This document shows, piece by piece, positions 51,972 through 61,300 of a stretch of 64,000 nt of DNA (positions are counted from its first letter, which is position 1; every line of letters starts with the position of its first letter). The stretch comes from Nemertoderma westbladi (taxonomy: Eukaryota; Xenacoelomorpha; Nemertodermatida; Nemertodermatidae). The notes below the pieces were generated by a model. That model made no database searches and had not been told where the DNA came from. It saw only the letters and a program-made list of their open reading frames with translations. The translations under genes and the position numbers were made by a program. Location: NCBI GenBank assembly GCA_032718475.1, contig JAUCBJ010007525.1:46063-110062 (forward strand), given 5' to 3'.

Positions 51972-53063
51972 ACCCTAGTGAGAGAGAAGTCGACGACGAA
52001 AGTGGGATCGGCGATTAGCGACGATGCGGAGAGAATCATCGGTCCGGACACCCCCAACCTTCTGGATACGCAGACGGTCTACATGGCTATGACAGCACCA
52101 GACGGGTTGGGACTAGTGGAGAACTCAGGCCATTGTGGGGCGGTGGCGATGGGCCAGCTAATGGGGCTCGTGTGTCACAAACCAATGGACTGGGGTAAGT
52201 TCAGAGAGGAGTACGGAGTGGACTTGGCAAACTCGCTGAAGTGGGGAGCGAGGCCAGGGAAACAAGAGGTGTATCAATTCCGGAGAGGAGCGATAAAGGT
52301 ATATCAGAAGCGATACATCCTACAGGAGGACTGGATAATGATGGGTTTGCTTAACCTATTCATGACCGTGGTTATCGAGAGGGAACCAACGGCATTCCTA
52401 TTATCGGGATCACCCCTAAGCTACAGAAGAGCCTTTAAGACGGCTTTCGAGGGTCTGGTAGACCACCTGGGGCTGAAGGGCGAGTCGGTGTACTATAACA
52501 GCCGACATCTGGTAGACGGGGAGGTAGATACGCCGTATCAGAGATGGGAGCAGCTAGAGGCGGATAGGCGAGAGGCGAAGCGATTGGAAGAAATCGCTAG
52601 GCAGGAGAGGAGAAAAGCAGAAGAAAGGGAGGAGGAAGCTAGGGCACAGAGCTACGGCTTCGAGGAACAGGCGGCCTTAGACGAACTTCGTTGGACGTCA
52701 TCAGGGAGTTCGGGGGAGTCTCTAGGGCGAGAATTGGGATGGACGGTGGGATCACCGAAACAGTCGACATCGGGATTGCAAACGACGCCGATACCAGCGG
52801 GCGCCGAGGGCGATCAGCCGCTAAGGAGGCTAGGGGAGCTGAAAGGATGGAAAGTTACGGGCGAGAGCAAAGGCGGGAAGGGACACACTGGGTCCACCGG
52901 GATACCGGGGTTGGAGCCACTCCCAGAGGAGGACGAGGATGATGACGAGTTCGGTGAGATGCCGCCCTTTGGGAGGATCGGCCACTCGGACACGGACTGG
53001 GTTGGCGGGAGGGTGGTGACGGCCAGTGGGGCGAGAGCCTTCTGGGATAGACCCGGCAAGTGA
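51972..53063 (+). CDS. BEL-A accessory ORF5, unknown
   Basis: Same frame as ORF4. The first ATG is at 52083 (327 codons from there). An N-terminal globular region (NSGHCGAVAMGQLMGLVC, ILQEDWIMMGLLNLFMTVV) is followed by a charged coiled coil (EADRREAKRLEEIARQERR, about residue 200) and a Ser/Gly/Pro-rich acidic tail (EEDEDDDEFGEMP). The GHCG segment recalls cysteine protease nucleophile sites, but no matching His or Asp context is evident, so I make no such claim. Ends at TGA 53061-53063, with the frame open again beyond. Confidence 0.55.
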   Translation, partial: TLVREKSTTKVGSAISDDAERIIGPDTPNLLDTQTVYMAMTAPDGLGLVENSGHCGAVAMGQLMGLVCHKPMDWGKFREEYGVDLANSLKWGARPGKQEVYQFRRGAIKVYQKRYILQEDWIMMGLLNLFMTVVIEREPTAFLLSGSPLSYRRAFKTAFEGLVDHLGLKGESVYYNSRHLVDGEVDTPYQRWEQLEADRREAKRLEEIARQERRKAEEREEEARAQSYGFEEQAALDELRWTSSGSSGESLGRELGWTVGSPKQSTSGLQTTPIPAGAEGDQPLRRLGELKGWKVTGESKGGKGHTGSTGIPGLEPLPEEDEDDDEFGEMPPFGRIGHSDTDWVGGRVVTASGARAFWDRPGK

Positions 53064-54017
53064 GCCTGGGTGCATGAGGAGTCAGCGATGGATTTCGCGG
53101 GGGGCACTATCAGGTTGGGCGAGCAACCGGGAACGGCACCACGGGTAGTATTCGGGGAGACGATGCCCGGGAGGGGCGAGGAGATCGACGTGGACAGGGA
53201 CGCTAACGTCCAGAAGTTCGCTTAACAGCGACTCCACAGACCGTGGAGATCGCTTGGGACGAAAGACGACGTGGGGCGGGAGATATTGGTGCTCGGCTGT
53301 GACTACTGTGGGAGACAGACCCACCAGGAAAGGAGCTGTTTGTACCGGTTTCAGAAAGGGACTAGTTGTCTCTATTGCCGCGAGATGAGCCACAGGATGG
53401 GGGCGTGTCCATAGTTGCACAACCGGTGTTCGAAGTGCAGCTTCCGAGGGCACTACGGACGCCAGTGCGACTGGATGGACGACGAAGAGAAGTTTATGAT
53501 CTTCGAGGAGTGGGCCGACGTCGGGGCCATGACTTGGCAACGTATGAAGGCCCAGGAGTTCCGGTGGGGCTTCTTTAACATCAATCAGGAGGCCCACATG
53601 GAGATTATCAAACAGAGGCTTCCATTTACCTACCAAGAAGTGGCGACGGCGGCGTCGTATGCCGGAGTGATAAATACGCAGAGGTATCTGGACAGGTGGA
53701 CGCCACAGAACAGGGGGGAGTTTAGAGATTTCTTGGCGGAGCATGTGCCGCAGGCGATGAAAGTGATCCTATGGGACGCCACCAGGGGGAGACAACAGGG
53801 CCACTCGGAGGGGCCACCCGCGAAGCGATACTGGGAGCTAATAACACCGGCGCCCAAGGAGTCGACGACCGGGATTAGTAAGGAGGTGACGGCGAGGGTC
53901 AGGAGCCTGAAGGGAGATAAGACCAAAGGAGCGGCAGCGACCAGGAAACGACTGAGGGAGGAGGACAATAAAGGAAAAGAGTTGAGGTGGTTCCTAAAGT
54001 CAGGTGGAACGAACTAA
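53064..54017 (+). pseudogene. BEL-A accessory ORF6 with three CCHC zinc knuckles
   Basis: Same frame as ORF4 and ORF5, with in-frame TAA at 53223-53225 and TAG at 53412-53414. From about 53297: CDYCGRQTHQERSC, CLYCREMSHRMGAC and, after the TAG, CSKCSFRGHYGRQC. All three fit C-x2-C-x4-H-x4-C, the retroviral-type nucleic-acid-binding knuckle. A 190-residue helical domain (EEWADVGAMTWQRMKAQEF...) and a basic tail (TRKRLREEDNKGKE) follow. Knuckles after integrase are unusual; the normal Gag knuckle is also present at about 46430. A second RNA-binding or chaperone protein is a reasonable inference. Confidence 0.6.
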
Positions 54018-54704
54018 GACTTCGATGTGGTATGCCTGGAAGGCACCACGTGAGACGTGCGAACTCCTAAGTACAAATTCAAATAATCTAAATAATTGAA
54101 AAGTGCAATTAGTATGTACGTACATAGCAATCATTATTAGCTTAGTAAACAAATGTAATCAAAGTAAGTACTATAGTCATACAACCTTTTTCCAATTAGC
54201 TACTGGGACTGGGGACCAATAGACTATAATACTATGAATCGCAGACGAGACATGGGACGACATCACACTTCTTGAGTGCGATGGCACAGGAGGGGGGTGA
54301 GACTCGTCAGGAGTGAGTGGGTGAGATAGGGGTTGAGTAACAGCGTGAGGAGAGTGCGGGTACAATTCAAGTGTGGGGGGAGGAGTGAGAGGCAGAGTGA
54401 GGGACAAGGAGGTCCGAGGGTTAGAGCGAGAGTGAGGAGGAGTGAGGGTCAGGGTGAAAGTCGAGTGGAGTTAGTGGCGAAAGTGTTGGGGAAACAAAAA
54501 TTGTGTGAGAGGAGCGCACGATTGGCCCGATACGGGATGCCAGGTAAACAGGGTAGCGATATCATACCCATAGGGAGCGGCCTGGAAAGCCGGCTCCGAG
54601 AAAATAGTTCCACCCCACACCCGATGATAGATCGGGATCCAGCGGAATTGTAGCACACTAGAGGTGGATGCTATCTTCTCACCAGGAAGATAGCATGGGG
54701 GGAG
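54018..54704. other. BEL-A 3' untranslated region and polypurine tract
   Basis: About 690 bp before the 3' LTR. 54281-54480 is GA-rich. An inverted repeat GCTATCTTC...GAAGATAGC (54670-54693) precedes ATGGGGGGAG at 54694-54704, a good polypurine tract directly before the LTR TG. Confidence 0.65.
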
Positions 54705-55275
54705 TGTTAGCGTATTCAATTCCACTAGCCAGCCCCACAAAGTTGGCTTTAAGCAATATTGGGAGCACGAGGTTGATTACCAATCAACCTCGTGTCACCC
54801 CAATAAACGGGGACAACAGGCCCCAGGGGAACACACAAAAGGGGTCAGAGGTTATACCTCCGAGAGAGAGAATAACAGCAGTAGGGGGGGAAAACACTCC
54901 CAGAGAGATGGGAGGCGAGAAGTGAGTTGTTAGCCAATGGGGGGAAGGCATCCACTGAGTAATGTAATGCGGCCAACCAGTGCAATATATATTATCATTC
55001 GTTGTGCCAATTTATTCACTTTAGTAAGTCAGTTAGTTAGGGCAGTACCGGAACTCTAATCACCATCTCCGTCTACTGTCAGCAATATTCAGCCATTTTA
55101 CCGGTACACTATATCATCATCAACCAACTGTGCTATATTACCATTTATTATATTATACCCTTATATCTATATACACCGATCAATCAACAACCCAGAACTC
55201 TTTTCACATACACACACACGGCGGGGACGCGTAGATTAGACACCGGATAAACCAGGATTTTCGGATCCCGTCACA
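54705..55275 (+). repeat. BEL-A 3' LTR, complete
   Basis: 571 bp from TGTTAGC to GATCCCGTCACA, with AATAA target duplication at 55276-55280. An inverted repeat AGGTTGATTACCAATCAACCT lies at 54770-54790. The CCCGTCACA end is shared with BEL-C and with 57016-57024. Confidence 0.87.
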
Positions 55276-56270
55276 AATAATGCTTTTAGGCTGACACTTG
55301 GCAGATGTGTATTACACCATAGGGTGTGTGTCTGGAGAGGACGCCGAACAACCTGCAGTTCTCTATTCGGCCGCTAGGGGGCGAAATGTCTGAACGTGAA
55401 ATCCTTATCTCATTTTGATGTTTATAATATTTTTAGGCTGATACTTGTCAGAGGTCTACTACATCAAAGACTGCGTGTTTGTGGAGAACTAAGACCAATC
55501 TGCAATAGCTCTGTCTGCCGCTAGGTGGCGTAATGTCTGAAAGTGAAAACCTTTATGCATTTCATTGTTTATAATGTTTTTTTGCTGATACTTGACAGAG
55601 GTCTACTACACCATAGAATGTGTGTTTGGGGAGGAGCTAGAACCAGTCTGCATTTATCCAGTCTACCGCTTGGGGGCCAAATGTCTGAAAGTGAAAACAT
55701 TATCCCATTTCGTTATTAATATGATTTCAGGCTGACACTTGCCAGATGTGTAGTACACCATAGGGTGTGTGTCTAGGTAAGACGCGAACAAACTGCAGTT
55801 CTCCATTCGACCGCTAGGGGGCGAAATGTCTGAAAGTGAAAACCTTATCCCGTTTCGTTGTTTCTAATGCTTTTAGGCTGATACTTGTCAGAGGTCTACT
55901 ACACCATCGACTGCGTGTTTGTGGAAAACTCTGACCAATCTGCAATTTCTCAGTCTGCCGCTAGAGGGTGAAATGACTCAAGTGAAATCCTTCTCCCATT
56001 TCGTTTTTTCTAATGCTTTTTTGCTTATACTTGGGAAAGGCATGCTTGACCATAGGCTGTTTGTATGGGGAGGACGCTAACCAGTCTGCGGATTTCCAGT
56101 CTACTGCTAGGGTGCGAAAAATCTGAATCTGAAAAGTAAAAACATTCTCACATTTATTTATTAAAAATGCTTTTACGCTGATAATTGTCAGAGGTTTACT
56201 GTACTACATCATAAGGCTGCATCTATGCGAAGGACGTTGACCAGTGTAGATATCTGAAAAGTAAAACAGC
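55276..56270 (+). repeat. 147-bp satellite array, right part
   Basis: Six further monomers with cores at 55371, 55518, 55666, 55811, 55958 and about 56104 (spacing 145-148). The distance from the last left core to the first right core, omitting BEL-A and one copy of its target duplication, is about 146 bp, so the array was continuous before insertion. Confidence 0.88.
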
Positions 56271-56366
56271 ATCAGTCCTTTTGTTTAAGAGAACACTCTC
56301 AATCATATGAAGTTTTGTTAAGTTAATTAATTAATTAATGTTTGGAATGGTGAATAGGCTTGTGAA

Positions 56367-56404
56367 CTAGAAAGCCGTGGCCCGAAGGGCCACTGGCTTT
56401 CTAG
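56367..56404. other. Strong hairpin followed by a (TA)n tract
   Basis: CTAGAAAGCC, then GTGGCCC-GAA-GGGCCAC, then T and GGCTTTCTAG: a 17-bp stem with a GAA loop and one bulged T, followed by about 20 bp of TA repeats. It resembles subterminal hairpins of Helitron-like elements (ending CTAG before T), but no 5' end was found. Confidence 0.6.
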
Positions 56405-56550
56405 TATATATATATATATATATATCCGTTATCACGTGCTAGTTACTCAGTTGTCAGTATACTGTATATCACGTAGGATAGTAACAATTAGATGTGTTGG
56501 CAAGCTCTATTTTTCGAGGTGTTTGTTATTATACATGTACTTGCTAATTA

Positions 56551-56767
56551 TAGGAAGGAATCTATAGGGGTCTTAATCTCGAATGATAAGTTTATTTTAC
56601 CGAAAACAACTTATCTTTTATTGGCGCAATTGTAGGACTAATGCCATCACATGCGTACGTTTTAACCGGGTCATGTACAAATTTAGGAATCGCATTTAGG
56701 AATAGCAATGTTATTTTCGGTAAAATAAACTTATCATTAGAGGTTAAGACCCCTAAATCCCTTCCTA
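56551..56767. mobile_element. 217-bp MITE with 57-bp terminal inverted repeats
   Basis: TAGGAAGG... (56551-56608) matches the reverse complement of 56711-56767 (...CCTTCCTA) with few mismatches. It is flanked on both sides by TA, as in Tc1/mariner-type insertions. No coding capacity. Confidence 0.85.
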
Positions 56768-57040
56768 TAATAAATGTATTATCACGTAGGATGTCGCACA
56801 GTTTCAACCGTTGCCCGTAACTTGTACTGTATATGTGTAATATGTGCTAAGTCTGAACCGGTAATATCTATCTAATCAATAATATCAGTCAATCAAACAC
56901 CATCGAACTTTTTCTTTCACCGGCCATCAACATCTGACATCTACATCTAGTAACGCGGCGACGCGTGTGAACCTGCGACATCATCGATCGGTCGGGATCC
57001 CTCGCCAACGAAGATCCCGTCACACGAATTCGTTATAGGT
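56768..57040. promoter_or_regulatory. Upstream region of MFS gene with LTR-like end
   Basis: Ends in AAGATCCCGTCACA (57011-57024), the same terminal text as the BEL-A and BEL-C LTRs, preceded by a similar GCGGCGACGCGT stretch. 16 bp later the MFS ORF begins. A matching LTR start was not found. It may be a diverged solo LTR lying at the promoter. Confidence 0.4.
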
Positions 57041-58312
57041 ATGGTAAATAACATTGATACAAATATGAATGTCCACCAAAAGGGCTGGAGACTTTACATG
57101 TTGATAGCCATGCTGTTGGTATATCAAATGCTACCAGGATGGTGTAACAATCTATTAGAACCTTTCTTCCCAATTGTAGTAGAAGAGCGTAGTTGGTCGA
57201 AGACTCTAATTGGCGCATTGCTGGCATCATTTTCGGTGGTGAAACTTATAATATTCATTACTCTTCCACATGCTATCAACAATTGGGGGACACATATCTC
57301 TTTAGGCCTATTCGGTACAATTGGTGCCATTTCACAGATGGTCTTTGGGTTTGTGGAATATATTCCTAAAAACAATGGATTATATATATTCGCTTGCTTT
57401 TCTCTGCGCATTCTAGAAGCAGTTGGACTCAACATCAGTTATATGTACTCATACAGTCTACTGATGGAGTTGTGGCCAACACAAAGAACCTTACTAGCTA
57501 GTCTAGCAATGGTTTTTGGCAGCGTGGGATTCATGGTTGCCCCCGTTTTTGGTTCATCCATATTTAATGCAACGCGTTTTGAGTTTCCATTCATAATATC
57601 GGGTTTGATGTTTTTTATTATCACCCTTTACTGCTGGATGGAGTCTCCCTCTTATCTATATGACAGATGTGAATCGATAAACAGACCAAATTATCTTGGA
57701 GTTTTGAAGAATCCAGCGATTTCACTTATATTTATGTTGACCATATATATCAGAATACTGTCATCCTTTACCGTTGCGAACTATGCTGCCTACATTCACC
57801 ACAACTACAATGTCAACCAGTACAATATTGGTCTTATCTATATGATATTCCCGGCTCTTAGTACTTCCACTGGCCTAATAATCTCATTAATGATGAAGAA
57901 ATTTAAGCCGATCTTACCAACTGTAATTGGTGCAACGTTACTAGCTGTATCAATGCAACTAGTAGGTCCTACAGAACTACTTGGTCTGCCTCAATATCTC
58001 GCTATCTCTATCACAGGATGTGCTCTCCTGGGTCTTGGATCTGGGCTATATGAAACACCTGCACTGGAAACACAAACACAGCAGGCTGTGAACGTTTGTG
58101 GCTATCCTGATAATGTAGATACCAGATCTCTTCTCCAACAAATGTTTCGTATTGCAGCATCTATTGGAGTTATCATAGGTCCATCTTTTGGTGGATTTCT
58201 CAATGACTATTTCGGCATGGAAATTGCTTGCTCACTTTTGAGTTTGTTTGGTTTACCTTTTCTGTTTGCTCTATTGGCTGTGTTCACTAATTGCAGACGT
58301 GTTAATTATTAA
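57041..58312 (+). CDS. MFS transporter, SLC18B1-like, intronless
   Basis: Intact 423-codon ORF. About 12 hydrophobic segments in two halves: first LIAMLLVYQMLPG and LIGALLASFSVVKLIIF, later GLIYMIFPALSTSTGLIISL, LPTVIGATLLAVSM and ASIGVIIGPSFGGFL. The start of the second helix pair (EPFFPIVVEERSWSKTLIG) and ARILEAVG-type RILEAVGLNISYMYSYSLL, followed by FGSVGFMVAPVFGS, are typical of the SLC18B1/vesicular-amine-like MFS branch. It would export or load small polar solutes across a membrane; the substrate is unknown. No introns, while animal SLC18B1 genes normally have several, so a retrogene or TE-captured copy is possible. TE sequence surrounds it on both sides. Confidence 0.85.
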   Translation: MVNNIDTNMNVHQKGWRLYMLIAMLLVYQMLPGWCNNLLEPFFPIVVEERSWSKTLIGALLASFSVVKLIIFITLPHAINNWGTHISLGLFGTIGAISQMVFGFVEYIPKNNGLYIFACFSLRILEAVGLNISYMYSYSLLMELWPTQRTLLASLAMVFGSVGFMVAPVFGSSIFNATRFEFPFIISGLMFFIITLYCWMESPSYLYDRCESINRPNYLGVLKNPAISLIFMLTIYIRILSSFTVANYAAYIHHNYNVNQYNIGLIYMIFPALSTSTGLIISLMMKKFKPILPTVIGATLLAVSMQLVGPTELLGLPQYLAISITGCALLGLGSGLYETPALETQTQQAVNVCGYPDNVDTRSLLQQMFRIAASIGVIIGPSFGGFLNDYFGMEIACSLLSLFGLPFLFALLAVFTNCRRVNY

Positions 58313-58370
58313 CCAAGGAGACAAATTCATTGTGAAGAGGTTATTTATGTTCCATATTTATTTGGCGCAC

Positions 58371-59648
58371 TGGGTCAAAATCACTAAAAGTGGCCAAAAT
58401 TAGGTTGGGATTTTCGTCAAAATTTTTTTGTTTCAAAACCTATATACATATATATCATTCGAAAGCTCTTTGAATTTGATTAGCACAATGAACAGTTATT
58501 TTTTACTTAATTAGCTCTATTTGGGTTTTAAGTTAAGCTCCCCCCCCCCCCCCCCCCCCCACCTTGCAACTCCATTTTTCGTATAGTACAGTATATAGCC
58601 TGTAATGGGGGTACGCATTACAGGGGGGGCATTTGCTTCTTTTTTTTATCTCTTATTTCAATGAACTTCTACATCTTTTATAATGTTTGGGAAAGTTGAA
58701 AAGCCCGCGAAATTTGATTTTCAAAAATACGAGCCACTAAAACTTAATGTTTCTTGGGAAAATTTTATTGACATTTAAGTGGCATTACAGGAAGGTGACA
58801 AAGCAAGCGAAACACCCCGACTTTATAACTTTAAACTAACACTACTAACTTTAAACTAACACTACTAACTTTAAACTAACACTACTAACTTTAAACTAAC
58901 ACTAGTAACTTTAAACTAACACTACTAACTTTAAACTAACACTACTAACTTTAAACTAACACTACTAACTTTAAACTAACACTACTAACTTTAAACTAAC
59001 ACTACTAACTTTAAACTAACACTACTAACTTTAAACTAACACTACTAACTTTAAACTAACACTACTAACTTTAAACTAACACTACTAACTTTAAACTAAC
59101 ACTACATGAATATAAACTAACATGCCATTGGTTGAAATTTGGTCAGCGAACATGGGAATTATGGTTCTTTAATATTATAGCCAGGTTTTTATGATTGGAG
59201 CTGTACATCATAGTTAACCAGGTCCATTACAGGGGGGAGGGGGGGGGGGCACAAAAAACCAAAAAATATGTCTAATGCTTATTCTTACTGATAGACGTAA
59301 CTTAGATACATTGAATAAATAATATATTAGCTTCTGCAGAATTTTGCGCTCTTTCAAATGGTATATACTGTAGATATCAACATCTGGTTCGTTAACATTA
59401 TAAAATTTAAATGTCTTTAACTTAGTATTGAGTGTCTAAACTGGAAAACCTAGGTTTTTTTCGAATTCGCGCAGATAATCTGAACAATTAATACAAGGTA
59501 GCGTTGCAAAAAAATGGTGTTCAATAACACCAAAAAATGTAAATAATATAAAAAAATATAAATTCTTGGTAAAGATTGAGGAAGTCAAAAGTTACGGCGT
59601 GTCCAATGTTTATGTTTACTTTTGGCCGCTTTTAGTGATTTTGACCCA
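58371..59648. mobile_element. Non-autonomous TIR element, 1.28 kb
   Basis: 29-bp termini TGGGTCAAAATCACTAAAAG... at 58371-58399 and the reverse complement at 59620-59648, with one mismatch. The interior has poly-C (58536-58560), the 20-bp tandem array, poly-G (59228-59250) and no ORF. A target duplication was not clear. Confidence 0.7.
58827..59104 (+). repeat. 20-bp tandem repeat, AACTTTAAACTAACACTACT
   Basis: About 14 copies, nearly all identical (one CTAGTAA variant near 58904). Confidence 0.95.
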
Positions 59649-60479
59649 CTAATGTATTTTTGTTTGGTGTTGTAATCGATGTTCTACATAAATTTAATTA
59701 AATTGGTGAAAAATGTGATATTCTTAAACAAACTTGTATGTTATATTCACACGTATCGCGTCAATAATGTAGGCCAGACCTAAGCTGGCATTTATTTGTT
59801 ATTATTAACAGATATATAAATGCCTCCCTCGAAAGACACTGCCAATGGTCTAAATTACGTATCTACCAAGTTTAGCATTTTTAGGATTACAAGCAAATAA
59901 TTTTTAAGACATTTAATGTTTAGACATGATGCCCTCTAGCGGAATTTACCCACCCCATAAGAGAGCCTGTCAGTTCGCTAAGGCTCCGCCGACTTCCTGG
60001 CTTCGTTAACCCGGAAATAATATTTGAACAAGAAGCGTAATTTTTCCTCCGGTTATTCTTGAATAAGGAGGTTCTTGGACCTTTGAATTTATAAAGAATA
60101 GGGCCGCTTTAAGTAACTGAATTACAATCAGGAGGGGGATAGAACTTTCGACGTAATCAAAATACTCTCCAGGGGAAATCCACGCATATAACAGCTGATT
60201 ACTCCTAAAAATAAAACTATAAGCTATTGTATTAACCCTAATAAACCAGGGGAAGGGGTCAATATGACCCCCCCCCCCCCCCCGTGGTTTTTTTATTATA
60301 ATTCTGAAACAAATGCAGTTGGGAATCTGAAATTTTATGACTTTTCCTAAAAATCTTAAAAATCCTAAAAGTCTTCCTAGTAGTGAAAACCGCTTTCAAA
60401 AATATAGCGTAGTTTCCGAGTTATAGCACCATTTTTTAACTCTACTTTTGGCACTTTTTGTTTTTGAAAATTACATTTC
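59649..60479. other. Unique AT-rich stretch, nothing recognised
   Basis: 830 bp without a protein-like ORF. Notable only are a CTCF-like core on the minus strand (59932-59945, TGCCCTCTAGCGG) and a poly-C run at 60268-60283. Confidence 0.4.
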
Positions 60480-61300
60480 ATTAAATATGAATTGTAACAT
60501 CTCCATATTTGATTTACACCGGTTTTTTGGTGTTAGAAATTGGATGGAATTCATATAAATTGATTTGGAAATTTCAAACTTGTTTTTTTCGGCGGGTGCC
60601 AAATATTGGTGCCAGCACCAAATTTTGAAACATGTCAATTTTGTAAATTGATTGTTTGAAACTTGTTTTTTATGCAATTGGGTTTTTTGGGTTCTGGTTT
60701 CAATGAAATATATACGAGTTGCACCAAGCGTATCAAACTTGTATTTTTCGGTGCTGTGTGGAAATTTTGAAAATACATTCAATAGATAAAATTGCTTGTG
60801 ACAATTTATTTCTTGCGCTTTAGAGGTTTATGGCTGTTCTGAATTCAATGGAATATGTAATTATCGAACTAGACATCTCAAACTTGTATTTTTCGGAAGT
60901 GGGTGCAAAATGTGGTGCTAGCACCAAATTTTGAAAACCATCAAATATATCTATTGATTGTGTCACCTTGTTTCTTGCGTTATACGGGTTTGTGAGGGTT
61001 CTGAATTTAATGCAGTCAGTAAAAATTTCATAACAGTTCTCAAACTAGTATTTTTCGCCGGTGGGCGAAAATTGTTGTGCCAGCAAATAATCAAATAAGC
61101 AAAAATAAGCAAATTGATCAGGAGATAGTATCATCTTGTTTCTTGCGTTATACGGGTTTATGAGGGTCCTGAATCCGATGGAATCAATAAAAACAGCACT
61201 GGACATCGCAACCTTGTACTTTTTGGTGAAGGGTACGAAATTTGGTGCTGGCTCCAAAATTTGCCAAATTGCGCCGAAAAATACAAGCAGCAATGATCTG
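60480..61300 (+). repeat. Degenerate tandem repeat of about 155 bp
   Basis: Five units marked by CAAACTTGTATTTTTCGG (about 60567, 60738, 60887, 61041, 61205), GGTGC(C/T)AGCACCAAATTTTG and CTTGCGTTATACGGGTTT. The last two lie inside the 1226-bp unit. Confidence 0.75.

Larger units (their letters stand above)
42161..55275 (+). mobile_element. BEL/Pao-type retrotransposon BEL-A, 13.1 kb
   Basis: Plus-strand element: truncated 5' LTR, pre-gag ORFs (42411-45042), Gag-protease-RT-RNase H (45027-48581), integrase (to 50333), tandem repeats, a long frame with three extra ORFs (51450-54017), polypurine tract and full 3' LTR. Pol order (protease, RT, RNase H, integrase) and the DUF1759-type Gag place it with BEL/Pao. 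It is much longer than the 5-9 kb usual for the group. Key enzymatic segments are lost. Confidence 0.88.

Noticed and set aside
51972-53063. Possible papain- or OTU-like protease in ORF5 (GHCGAVAMG)
   Set aside because: Only a Cys-Gly pair fits. No His/Asp partner motif or fold signature could be seen.
56592-56807. 71-aa minus-strand ORF
   Set aside because: Spans the MITE inverted repeats.
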